A stretch of DNA of 15,399 nt from Podochytrium sp. JEL0797 (GCA_027596195.1 JADGJG010000620.1:1-15399); one strand, 5' to 3'. Positions 1 through 7,468 are shown, counted from the first letter of the stretch. The notes: generated by a model not told the origin, from the letters alone. Numbers and translations: made by a program.

Positions 1-72
1 CATCCTGCTGATGATGACGCAAAATCCCAACCCAACAAGCGCCAAAACCCCCCACGTCCCTCCCCTCCCCAT

Positions 73-81
73 CCCCCCCCC
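73..81. repeat. C9 homopolymer in gene 1 leader
   Basis: Nine consecutive C bases lie in a pyrimidine-rich stretch just before the gene 1 ATG. Comparable G or C runs lie before genes 2, 3 and 7. Confidence 0.8.
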
Positions 82-98
82 ACCTCCACATACCTCAT

Positions 99-1101
99 AT
101 GACGATCGCATCTCCACCCCTTCCGCTGCGGCAATCCAACGATCGCTCCGCCCCACTGCTGGCCAGTGACGGCGCGATTCTTCCCACGCCCCAATTATCA
201 CCACTCGCCTTCCACCACTGCTTCCACACCCAGCCCGCATTCCCGGCCCCTCCCCACGCCTTCGTCCCGTACTCAGTCCACTTTTCCGACCACCGCCCTG
301 CCGTGCAGACGGACCCGCACAATATTTTCTCCGCCCAATTTGCATCACCACTCCTCGCCAATCAACAAGGCCCAGACCACCCCAATTCCGACCTCATTCA
401 AATCAAATATCCGCTCTACAACTTCGACCTCATGAACTCTTCTTCTTCATCGAACCTCTTCTTCAACGAAATGCTTGCTGGATCGAGCTTCGTCGATTTC
501 AATCAACCCTTCATGCCAAGCCATGAAATGCACCGCTTCTCTGCCCAATTCCGCGCAAACTCTGTTCCAGACCTCACTTTCTCAACTGCCACAAGTCCCT
601 TGCCGTTTGCGTCCACCTTTTCGCAGTCTCCTTCAGAAAGCGAGCACGCGCCCATCACGTACCTCGCCCCGTTCCCTCCGCCGACTCACACGTTTGCCCC
701 CATCATTCCTTCGACGCCTCCCACATCTCCCTTGACCACATACACCAATGTCGGGACTACTGCAACCGCCGTTGCGCCAACTTGCAGCAAACCAGCACGC
801 TTCAAGCCGGGTGAAGAGGATCTTGCTCTCTTGATGGGAGTGTTCAACAGGAACCCGTATCCGAACGCTGTGATTCGGAAACGACTTGCTGCCAAGCTTG
901 GGTTGGAGTTGCGCCAAATACAATTTTGGTGAGTCTTATTTTTTTTTAATCGAGTGTTTGTTTGTTTTGTTGACTCAAACCTCTCTTTATTTCCTTTCGT
1001 TTGGTAGGTTCCAAAACCGCAGAGCCTTGACAAAAGCCAATGGCGTTCTTCTACAAAAACCGAAAAAGGGAGATTCAACCCTTCCTCCGAACGCTGCTTG
1101 A
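99..1101 (+). CDS. Homeodomain protein, tandem array gene 1 (two exons)
   Basis: Probable nuclear DNA-binding transcription factor of 307 residues. Exons are 99-928 and 1008-1101, joined through a phase-2 intron in the Trp48 codon; after splicing helix 3 reads WFQNRRALTK. The homeodomain spans about residues 230-289 with R5, F20, NPYPN at 23-27, R31, F47, W48, Q50, N51 and R53. It runs directly into NGVLLQKPKKG, the weakest copy of an extension shared with genes 2-5. The N-terminal 230 residues are rich in Pro, Ser, Phe and Thr, with no fold I recognise, and include FNEMLAGSS and QPFMP. The ATG at 99 follows in-frame stops at 9 and 12. Unlike genes 2-5 it stops about 10 residues after the extension and lacks their Phe-rich C-terminal motif. 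The homeodomain assignment is firm; target genes are unknown. Confidence 0.88.
929..1007 (+). other. Intron of gene 1 (79 bp, phase 2, in Trp48 codon)
   Basis: The donor is GTGAGT, a pyrimidine-rich 3' half follows, and the acceptor is GGTAG. Splicing joins TG to G and restores Trp48 and FQNRR. If the intron is kept, the donor itself reads TGG TGA, so the protein stops exactly at Trp48, before N51 and R53. Confidence 0.92.
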
Positions 1102-1612
1102 CAACATGGATACTTGTCCGTCAAAAAATGGTGGCTCTGGTAGCTCCGTTTCTTTTCGGGTTTCGCACTCGTTCTATGCTTTTTCACTTTTTTTTCATGG
1201 CATTCAAAAGGGGGTGGGGGGGGCTGGTTTCCCCCTTCTTCCTGTGTTTCATTCACATTTTATTGGGTCTATTGGTGGGTGCACTGGTTGCACCGCCGTG
1301 TTTATTTTTGGTCCTCGTTGCCAACTTGATGATTGGCAAGGGGGGGGCCTTTTTTCGAATTAATTATTATCCTCCGGGTGGGGAAAATAAATGGTTTGAA
1401 ATTAAATTTTAAAAAGGATAAGGACGCTTGTGGTCGCGCGTGCAGTGGCGGAGGGGGGGGGGAGCCTCCTTGTGTGGGGCAGATCATTTTCGAAAATGAG
1501 TTTTGTATGACAGATGGAATGAGAAACTCACGCATTGAATTTTAACGCGCTTGCAACAAAAAGGAAAAGCCAGTCGCTCTTGGGTTTTTTTCAATTCAAA
1601 ACTAATAGCCAA
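1102..1612. other. Intergenic region between genes 1 and 2
   Basis: I see no convincing gene in these 511 bp. It holds several G runs (G5-T-G8 at 1210-1223, G8 at 1340-1347, G10 at 1453-1462). An AT-rich block at 1359-1369 contains TAAT-T-ATTA. AATAAA at 1386-1391 could serve as a gene 1 polyadenylation signal. The promoter of gene 2 presumably lies here. Confidence 0.6.
1361..1369. promoter_or_regulatory. Inverted TAAT pair, 1-nt spacer
   Basis: TAAT and ATTA face each other with one base between them, preceded by overlapping AATTAATTA. TAAT is the classic homeodomain half-site. It lies about 245 bp before the gene 2 ATG. Function is inferred from motif match only. Confidence 0.3.
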
Positions 1613-3085
1613 ATGGATACTAACACGAAACCGCTGGACGGTTTGATGACGGACGACGCGCTCTCTCTTGCCTTGCTCCTTGACCGCCGCTTCTCTCTCC
1701 CATTGCCGCAATACTTTGCGTCATCTGGCCACCAGTCGTTTGACCTGCTTTCCGATTCAACTTCCTCTTCGCTTACTGACTTCCAAAAGTCGCTGCAGTC
1801 CAGCGGGGCCAACTCGTTTTCCCAGCACTCGCAAGACTCAAACGGAAGCCTCATCTTTCCTCTAAATGTTCAGCAAGGCCAATTTGGCGGACAAATGGGC
1901 GCGTTCGCGTTCAATCAGGGAGAAGGGGTTTCGTACACCTCGTCGCCAAGAGATTACTCTCCCGTCGACATTTTGACTTCCATGGGCAACCAAATGGATG
2001 AAATCGACGTGTTGCAAGCCGAATTGAACAGCTATCAGTACATGTTCCCACCCTCGCATCAACAGCAAGAGCAGCAGCAGTCGTTCAACGTGCCGGACAC
2101 GTTCCAAAACGCCAACAGCGAGTTTCTGCAACACCAAAAAAACCAAGACCCAAACTTTAGCCAGTTTCCTCCCACCTTCTCCGACCGGTTACCACTCCAC
2201 TTTGATGGTACCAACATGAACCAGTTCCAAACGCCCGTCGCTTCTCCCAAGACGAACGGATTCCGGCCTTCCATTGACCCAGACCTCTTCAACTCCCACG
2301 GATTCTTGCAACCTTCCCACACCATGCTGTCATCGCCGTTTGACCCCTCGTTCCTCCCTCAACCCAGCCACCCCACCACCCCATCCCTCACCTCCATCAC
2401 CCCATCCACAACCAACAACACCCCCTCCCTCGGCTTCCTACCCACAACCAAACCCCTCCCAAAACCAAGCTCCCTCGTCCCCGCGAACCTCTTCCGCACA
2501 GCCCCAGAACCAGGCCTCGACCTTCTCCTCGCGTCTCCCATCATGTCTCCCCCGAACCTCCTCGCCGCGCGACGCAACTCTCTCTTGAAGGATTTCAATG
2601 CCGGTGGCGAGGGTGGTGGCGAAAATGCGACCAAGATGGCGCGGTTCCGACCCACCGAGGCTGAGGCGGTGCTCTTGACGCAGATTTTCCAGCGCAATCC
2701 GTTCCCGAGTGCGGGGTTGAGGAGAAAGTTGGCGGAGAGAATGTGTTTGGATGTGAAGCAGGTTCAGTTTTGTGAGTATTTCTTTCCTCCCTTCATCCAT
2801 TTTTTGTATACATTTTCTAATATGCCAGCATTTCTCCAATCTGTAGGGTTTCAAAACCGTAGAGCTACAATGAAAGTGCAAGGAATCCACGTTTTGAAGC
2901 CCAAACGTGGGCTTGGGTTGGCTTGCGGTGGCACGGGCGGCGGGGGTCGCGGCAAAGCCAGATTGGGGGAGCCCACAGCGGATATGAAACGGAGGGCGTC
3001 GTTGACGCAGTTGAGTAGCGATAGTGAGTTTTTTTATGTCGATCGGACCAAGGGGGTCGCGCCGGTGAAGAAGGGTGCGGTTTGA
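1613..3085 (+). CDS. Homeodomain protein, tandem array gene 2 (two exons)
   Basis: Probable transcription factor of 465 residues. Exons are 1613-2771 and 2847-3085, with a phase-1 intron in the Trp48 codon. The homeodomain is about residues 340-399 (R5, NPFPS loop, R31, F47, Q50, N51, R53), then QGIHVLKPKRG, a Gly-rich spacer, and the terminal motif LTQLSSDSEFFYVDR. The N-terminal region is Gln/Ser/Pro-rich (HQQQEQQQSF), resembling an activation region. Three PKA-type RRxS sites are visible: RRFSL near the N-terminus, RRNSL before the homeodomain, and RRASL just before the C-terminal motif. LLLDRRFS resembles LLMDRRMS in gene 3. The open frame extends back to 1535 but only to a TTG, so the first ATG at 1613 is used. 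Oddity: the intron is 75 bp and free of stops. Confidence 0.88.
   Translation: MDTNTKPLDGLMTDDALSLALLLDRRFSLPLPQYFASSGHQSFDLLSDSTSSSLTDFQKSLQSSGANSFSQHSQDSNGSLIFPLNVQQGQFGGQMGAFAFNQGEGVSYTSSPRDYSPVDILTSMGNQMDEIDVLQAELNSYQYMFPPSHQQQEQQQSFNVPDTFQNANSEFLQHQKNQDPNFSQFPPTFSDRLPLHFDGTNMNQFQTPVASPKTNGFRPSIDPDLFNSHGFLQPSHTMLSSPFDPSFLPQPSHPTTPSLTSITPSTTNNTPSLGFLPTTKPLPKPSSLVPANLFRTAPEPGLDLLLASPIMSPPNLLAARRNSLLKDFNAGGEGGGENATKMARFRPTEAEAVLLTQIFQRNPFPSAGLRRKLAERMCLDVKQVQFCEYFFPPFIHFLYTFSNMPAFLQSVGFQNRRATMKVQGIHVLKPKRGLGLACGGTGGGGRGKARLGEPTADMKRRASLTQLSSDSEFFYVDRTKGVAPVKKGAV
2772..2846 (+). other. Intron of gene 2 (75 bp, phase 1, stop-free)
   Basis: The donor GTGAGT follows TTT T, the branch-like TTCTAAT lies at about 2815, and the acceptor is CTGTAG. 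Splicing joins T to GG and restores Trp48-Phe-Gln-Asn-Arg-Arg. The junction is one base earlier in the codon than in genes 1 and 3. Length is a multiple of three with no in-frame stop, so retention would replace Trp48 with an insertion of about 25 residues inside helix 3. Confidence 0.88.
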
Positions 3086-3129
3086 ACCTTTGTTTTTTTT
3101 ATCATGATATGCATTTCCAAAATAACAAA

Positions 3130-3140
3130 TAATTTGATTA
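3130..3140. promoter_or_regulatory. P3-type homeodomain dimer motif
   Basis: TAATTTGATTA fits TAAT-YNR-ATTA, the palindromic site known for dimers of Q50 Paired-class homeodomains. All of genes 1-7 encode Q50. It lies 260 bp before the gene 3 ATG. Binding is inferred only, and a chance match is possible. Confidence 0.4.
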
Positions 3141-3331
3141 TCGTTTCAAAATGTAAGAATTAAGGAAACTTCCGCGACGGCACTGGCGTCAGGCAAAATT
3201 TTTTCTTTGTAAGTTATTTATTACCAGAGTGAAATTATTAGAAGAATGTAAATGCAATTTACTTCGACATGAGCATAAGCTTTCCCATTTCATTCTGGTA
3301 TTTCGTAATATCTTACGTTTTCGGAATTACT

Positions 3332-3344
3332 TTTTGAATAAAAG
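3332..3344 (+). repeat. TTTTGAATAAAAG motif, copy 1
   Basis: This 13-base motif is identical at 6027-6039 and partly matched (TTTTGAATAA) at 7641-7650. It contains AATAAA, so it may be a polyadenylation signal for gene 2. It lies only about 55 bp before the gene 3 ATG, so a promoter element is the alternative. Confidence 0.45.
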
Positions 3345-3399
3345 CGGGAAATAAATATGAAACGGAGAACCCCCCGCCGGTATTAAAAAACATTACGAA

Positions 3400-4378
3400 A
3401 TGGAGCCAAACCGTGCCCGCTCTCAATCGTACAGCGCTTCGACGCCATTTAACCGGTTTCTTGCGACGACCGTCAACCGTGCACGTTCCAACTCTTTGAT
3501 TGAAGGACAAGACAAGGCTGCTCTGAACGAAAGCTTGGAGCTCGATCTTCTCATGGACCGGAGAATGTCAGTTACGGGAGGACTGGCAGGATCCGGATTC
3601 CCCGGCGACTATTCGTTCCCCACCTCCACCTCCCATTCGTCCACCACTTCGGAGAGCGAATTCAACCACTTTGGATTCGTAAACCAAGGTCACACCCACT
3701 TTCCCTTCTCCCCCGAAATGGGAAGACTTCATTTCGCTCCTGGCCTCTCCCTCCACCCGGCAATCTCCCCGTCCGTCCACCCATTGCTGATTCCAAACCC
3801 ATCCGCCACATTGCTTCCCGAACTTTCTCCCGCTTTGGAACGACCCGTGAGTCCCGAAGAAGACGCGGCAGCAGCAGCAGCGGCGGCGACGGCGTCGAGC
3901 AGCCGTTCAGGACAAGAAGACGGCTTGGACATTGTTGAATCCATCACCGAATCTGCTCGCGAAGAGTTTATTGCGCGTCGTAATGCCGAGGAAGGAGGTG
4001 GAGGAGGGAATGCGAAAGGAAGGTTCAAGCCGAGCGAGGAGGAGCTCGAGGTTTTGAACCGCGTGTTTCAAAAGAACCCGTTCCCGAGTGTGTCGCTGCG
4101 CAAAAAGTTGGCGGATAACATGGCGTTGGATGCGAAGCAGGTGCAGTTCTGGTGAGTGAAAAATTCTGTTTGTTACCAACACGTGTATTTATTTAACTTA
4201 TCAACTCTTTCTTTTTTTACTCAGGTTTCAAAATCGCAGGCAGACAATGAAGACCAACGGGATTCACGTGTTAAAACCGAGAAAGGGGAAATCCGTGGAT
4301 ATCAAAAAAAGCTCGTCCTTGGCCCCTTTGTCGAGCGACAGCAAGTTCTTTTTCATCGAGCATCCTTCTGACAACTGA
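3400..4378 (+). CDS. Homeodomain protein, tandem array gene 3 (two exons)
   Basis: Probable transcription factor of 301 residues. Exons are 3400-4151 and 4225-4378, with a phase-2 intron in the Trp48 codon at the same base as in gene 1. The homeodomain is about residues 204-263: GRFKPSEEEL, NPFPS loop, R31, F47, W48, Q50, N51, R53, then TNGIHVLKPRKG. The protein ends with LAPLSSDSKFFFIEH, the array's C-terminal motif. The N-terminus holds LLMDRRMSV, a PKA-type site with context shared with gene 2, and a run of eight Ala at about residues 157-164 made of mixed GCN codons. The ATG at 3400 is the first in frame. Short spacing to gene 2 fits tandem duplication. Confidence 0.9.
4152..4224 (+). other. 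Intron of gene 3 (73 bp, phase 2, in Trp48 codon)
   Basis: The donor is GTGAGT, branch-like TTAACTT lies in the middle, a T-rich tract follows, and the acceptor is CTCAG. Splicing gives WFQNRRQTMK. As in gene 1, the unspliced message reads TGG TGA and would stop right after Trp48. Confidence 0.92.
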
Positions 4379-4927
4379 TTTTTTCTCTTTTTATTTTTCA
4401 TCCTTTTCCCTTTTCCATTAAAAAAACCTCTGTATGATCTCTTTATTTATTTTGCAGTTGGTCAACGACTTGGCGATTCCCTTCTTTGCGGCAGATTGTG
4501 GGTGCAAGTCAATTGCGATTTACAATGATCCCTAAAAAACTGAATCGGTCTCAACGTTCTTGGGTAGTCCGAGCCGATGCGGCCGAATGCCGATAAGAAA
4601 AATCAGTGCGTTCGAATCTTGAGCAGAAGCACGGTCGGTGCGACTTAATGCAAAGGCAGTCCCATTGGCTTGATGGTTTCCAGCTCTTTTTCATTCCGTT
4701 ATGCGTAAATTCAATGTGCTTGTTGCGCGTGAATGGATTTTTTTTAACTCTTTTTGATATTAAAGCCCAGGCGGGGGTGGCGTTGGCTTGTTTCCAATCT
4801 CTGCAAGGCACCTCATGGATTGATTGAGTACCTGCTTCTGCTGATTCTCGTCGCGCCCTGATAGGACACGACGAGTGATATGAAGGAAGCGTGCACGCAC
4901 GGAGGCTCCTTGCCAATCGAACCTTAT

Positions 4928-4937
4928 TAATGAATTA
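4928..4937. promoter_or_regulatory. Inverted TAAT pair, 2-nt spacer
   Basis: TAATGAATTA has two facing TAAT half-sites separated by two bases (P2-type spacing). It lies about 150 bp before the gene 4 ATG. A palindromic TAATTA follows at 4997-5002. Homeodomain binding is inferred. Confidence 0.35.
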
Positions 4938-4983
4938 CAAAAAAGTTGATAGTAAAAAAGTTCATTTCTCATTGGGATTCACA

Positions 4984-5013
4984 ATGAACAACCAAGTAAT
5001 TAAATTTTCGTAA
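4984..5013 (+). other. Possible 9-codon upstream ORF of gene 4
   Basis: An ATG followed by eight sense codons and TAA (MNNQVIKFS) lies 75 bases before the gene 4 ATG. It would matter only if transcription starts upstream of 4984, which cannot be seen here. Confidence 0.25.
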
Positions 5014-5088
5014 TTCAAAAGTAACTTTCAAGAGGTGCCTCTGCCCCCGCTCCAACGAAATCTCATCAACAACGTCAAGCGCCCACAA

Positions 5089-5973
5089 ATGGACAATCAC
5101 AACAATCAACCCGTACCCCCATTGGAGCATGAGGTTGTCGACAAGCAGCTGCGCAAGCAATCCGTGCCAGAGACGCCCTTCATGTTCCACACTCCTATCA
5201 TGACTCCAAACAACGCACCGAACCCGCTTCAGGGACCCCCCCAGTCGCTCCAGTCACAGGCCCAGCAGCAACCTGCCGATTTTAATGGCTTGGACCAAGC
5301 CGAGTACTATCGCCGCATGTCTTTGCCGGCTCATCTCGCCCCCAACCAGATTACTCCCCTAGTCAATTATTCCAATCTCCAGTCAAACCTCATGAACTCC
5401 TTCAACCCCTACATGATCCAACAATTCGAGGACGGAGCTTCTCCCATCGCCGGCTCCATGATTATGGAGGGTATGAACATGTTTGACTCAGGCAACATGT
5501 ATTATTCCGAAGTTCAGTCGGGTGTACGAAACACTCCTGTCCCGTCACCACTCGTTCCATACCAAAAGATTCCTGCCGCGCGACCTTCTTCTGACGCCTC
5601 TTCTCCACCCGGCTCTCCCGACGGTAAAAAGAACAGCAAAGGCACCAGCGACGGCAAGAAAAACCGGTTCAAGGCCACGGAGGCGGAGCTCCCCATCCTC
5701 AGCGCCGTGTTTGAAAAGAACCCGTTCCCAAGTGCCATTCTGAGAAAGAAGCTCGCGGACCGTCTCGGACTCGAGTCCAAACAGATTCAGTTCTGGTTCC
5801 AAAACAGACGCGCGACACTCAAAATCAACGGGATTCACGTCATCAAGCCGAAGAAGACCAACACCCCATCGGCTTCCTTCAAGGCCAAGCCGGATTTGTC
5901 TCCTTTAACGGCCGGAAACCCTTACTTTTTTGTCGAGCACAATGCGTCCAAACCGGAGGAGTTGAATCTTTGA
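5089..5973 (+). CDS. Homeodomain protein, tandem array gene 4 (single exon)
   Basis: Probable transcription factor of 294 residues with no intron in the homeodomain. The homeodomain is about residues 189-248: NRFKATEAEL, NPFPS loop, R31, QIQFWFQNRRATLK with F47, Q50, N51 and R53. It continues into INGIHVIKPKK and ends with LSPLTAGNPYFFVEHN, the C-terminal motif shared with genes 2, 3 and 5. The N-terminal part is rich in Asn, Gln, Met and Pro and contains TPFMFHTP and one PKA-type RRMSLP. The open frame reaches 5035 only at a GTG, and an in-frame TAA lies at 5011, so the first ATG at 5089 is chosen. Sequence up to the homeodomain is disordered-looking and not recognised. Confidence 0.9.
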   Translation: MDNHNNQPVPPLEHEVVDKQLRKQSVPETPFMFHTPIMTPNNAPNPLQGPPQSLQSQAQQQPADFNGLDQAEYYRRMSLPAHLAPNQITPLVNYSNLQSNLMNSFNPYMIQQFEDGASPIAGSMIMEGMNMFDSGNMYYSEVQSGVRNTPVPSPLVPYQKIPAARPSSDASSPPGSPDGKKNSKGTSDGKKNRFKATEAELPILSAVFEKNPFPSAILRKKLADRLGLESKQIQFWFQNRRATLKINGIHVIKPKKTNTPSASFKAKPDLSPLTAGNPYFFVEHNASKPEELNL

Positions 5974-6026
5974 TTCCCTCTGTTTCCCACTTGTTTATTT
6001 GTATCTTTTTTTGCATGCTTTTCCCA

Positions 6027-6039
6027 TTTTGAATAAAAG
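6027..6039 (+). repeat. TTTTGAATAAAAG motif, copy 2, with AATAAA signal
   Basis: Identical over 13 bases to 3332-3344. Its AATAAA at 6032-6037 lies 59 bases after the gene 4 stop, a good position for a polyadenylation signal. Confidence 0.5.
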
Positions 6040-6128
6040 TGTCATTCCACTCGTACTCCCCTCGATCCCCGGCCCCACCCGCGGAATTAAAATAGTAAGC
6101 GTGTGTGAAATGGAATTTTGAAACCATT

Positions 6129-6140
6129 CCTAATATTAGG
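6129..6140. promoter_or_regulatory. Perfect palindrome CCTAATATTAGG (MEF2/Rlm1-type and TAAT pair)
   Basis: This 12-base perfect palindrome contains CTAATATTAG, which fits YTA(A/T)4TAR, the site of MEF2-type MADS proteins including yeast Rlm1. Its core TAATATTA is also two abutting homeodomain half-sites. It lies 73 bp before the gene 5 ATG. Use by either family is inferred. Confidence 0.45.
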
Positions 6141-6172
6141 TAAGAGGTGTCGTTTCATAACTTGAAAAGATT

Positions 6173-6178
6173 TATAAG
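6173..6178 (+). promoter_or_regulatory. Candidate TATA box of gene 5
   Basis: TATAAG lies 40 bases before the gene 5 ATG, nearly the same distance as TATAAA before gene 7. A real TATA box here would imply a very short 5' UTR. Confidence 0.35.
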
Positions 6179-6212
6179 AATACATTTTCGAGAAATAGAA
6201 TCTCAGCTTGAA

Positions 6213-7430
6213 ATGCAACAGCAACCGTCGTTCCCTCCCATCGACACGAAGCGCAACTCTCATGAGCTTCCTCTTTCGAACTTCACTGTTCCAAACCACG
6301 GACAGCGTTCGTTTGACGCGCCAGAGTTCACTCCCGTGACTCCAAACATTCCGTTGATGGCCACAACACCAAACACACCTCAAATGGCAAACTCCAACAT
6401 GCCCCGCCCATCTACACTCTCCCCCGAATCAGTCAACCACAGCCAATCGGCCGAAGTGCTGATGCAGTCTCTCATGTATCAGGAACCTCAGTTTTATCCG
6501 GACGAGTTTGGCTTCCCGTCGATGCCCGAGCAGTTTCATGAACTTTCTCCTGGTACTCTCAGAGGCACTTCCATCCCTACTACTTCTTCTCCGAGTGTAG
6601 ATGAAATGTTCGAAGCAAGTGTGGCTGGTGCCCAAAGCACCCTGGGTTTGCCGGACTACACCCATTTCAATTTCCATAACGAGCTTCCTTCCTTTGCCGA
6701 TATGATGGCTGTCAGCACCGATGCCACCGCGGCCAACAGTCCAGTCTTGGAGTTCAACGCAGCGTTTAACGCCCAAGTCAACAACGCACTTCTTCAAGAT
6801 TTCCAAAACTATCAGTTGCAGTACCGTCGTCACAGCTTGATGGCGCTTGATACAAGCACTTCTCACGACTTTGATTTCACCAACCGGCGCGCTTCGGTTA
6901 TCAACAGCACAATGCCTTCTCCTTACTTTGGCTCCCAAGTTGCCTTCTCGCCGCCCCTCACCGTGAACACCCCAAACTCCCCACCCGCTCCAGCTTCCAG
7001 GCGCAACAGCAACAGCCTCGTGAGCCTTATCCGTCGATCTTCGCTCGGCGGTCACCACCTCAACACGGTGCAAGCAGCCGCTGGCGGCAGCAATACACCA
7101 AGCCCCAAGAAGCAGCGTTTCAAGCCCAAGGAAGGAGAACTCGACCTCCTCATGGGGTTCTTTGAACAGAACCCGTTCCCGGACCGCACCCAGCGCAAGC
7201 GACTTGCCGAGCAATTGAAATTGGAACCCAAACAGATTTTGTTTTGGTTTCAGAACCGTCGCGCGACTTTGAAAATGAACGGCATCATTGTCATGAAGCC
7301 CAAGAGCCCGAATGCTGCCACCACGGGTAGTTATGGATACTCCCCAGAGGATTTGCCCAACTTGACGCCTCTGATGCCCAACAACACTTTCTTTTTTGTG
7401 GAGCAGGACGAGAAACTCCCTACTCTTTAG
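6213..7430 (+). CDS. Homeodomain protein, tandem array gene 5 (single exon)
   Basis: Probable transcription factor of 405 residues with no intron in the homeodomain, which spans about residues 298-357: QRFKPKEGEL, NPFPD loop, R31, QILFWFQNRRATLK with F47, Q50, N51 and R53. It is followed by MNGIIVMKPKSP and ends LTPLMPNNTFFFVEQDE. It has the most PKA-type sites in the window, four: RRHSL, RRASV, RRNSN and RRSSL, the last two just before the homeodomain. MFEASVAG (residues 132-139) reappears as MFEISLAG in gene 6, linking the two. The open frame extends to a GTG at 6147; the first ATG, 6213, is used, giving MQQQPSFPP. The N-terminus has many Thr-Pro pairs (TPVTPN, TPNTPQ). Confidence 0.9.
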   Translation: MQQQPSFPPIDTKRNSHELPLSNFTVPNHGQRSFDAPEFTPVTPNIPLMATTPNTPQMANSNMPRPSTLSPESVNHSQSAEVLMQSLMYQEPQFYPDEFGFPSMPEQFHELSPGTLRGTSIPTTSSPSVDEMFEASVAGAQSTLGLPDYTHFNFHNELPSFADMMAVSTDATAANSPVLEFNAAFNAQVNNALLQDFQNYQLQYRRHSLMALDTSTSHDFDFTNRRASVINSTMPSPYFGSQVAFSPPLTVNTPNSPPAPASRRNSNSLVSLIRRSSLGGHHLNTVQAAAGGSNTPSPKKQRFKPKEGELDLLMGFFEQNPFPDRTQRKRLAEQLKLEPKQILFWFQNRRATLKMNGIIVMKPKSPNAATTGSYGYSPEDLPNLTPLMPNNTFFFVEQDEKLPTL

Positions 7431-7468
7431 CAATCTCACTAAACTACTATATTTTCCATTAAATTCTA

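Larger units (their letters stand above)
3086..3399. other. Intergenic region between genes 2 and 3
   Basis: These 314 AT-rich bases contain no gene I can support. They hold a TAAT-N3-ATTA inverted pair (3130-3140), a TTTTGAATAAAAG motif (3332-3344) containing AATAAA, and a C6 run at 3370-3375 close to the gene 3 ATG. Gene 2 3'-end signals and gene 3 promoter elements must share this space. Confidence 0.6.
4379..5088. other. Intergenic region between genes 3 and 4
   Basis: I find no supported gene in these 710 bp; the longer minus-strand frames start without ATG and resemble nothing I know. The first 70 bases are T-rich, as expected for a 3' UTR. ATTGG (CCAAT on the minus strand) occurs at 4664-4668 and again near 4971. 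TAAT-GA-ATTA lies at 4928-4937, TAATTA at 4997-5002, and a short upstream ORF at 4984-5013. Confidence 0.55.

Noticed and set aside
1535..1612. 26-residue N-terminal extension of gene 2
   Set aside because: The frame opens at a TTG; no ATG exists before 1613.
4600..4640. tRNA-like GTTCGAATC sequence
   Set aside because: The flanking bases do not form a T-arm, and no acceptor or anticodon stem could be found.
4551..4916. 121-residue minus-strand frame between genes 3 and 4
   Set aside because: It starts at TTG, has no known domain, and its composition is that of random reading.
6429..7439. 336-residue minus-strand open frame
   Set aside because: It is the antisense shadow of gene 5, whose homeodomain and paralog motifs prove the plus strand.
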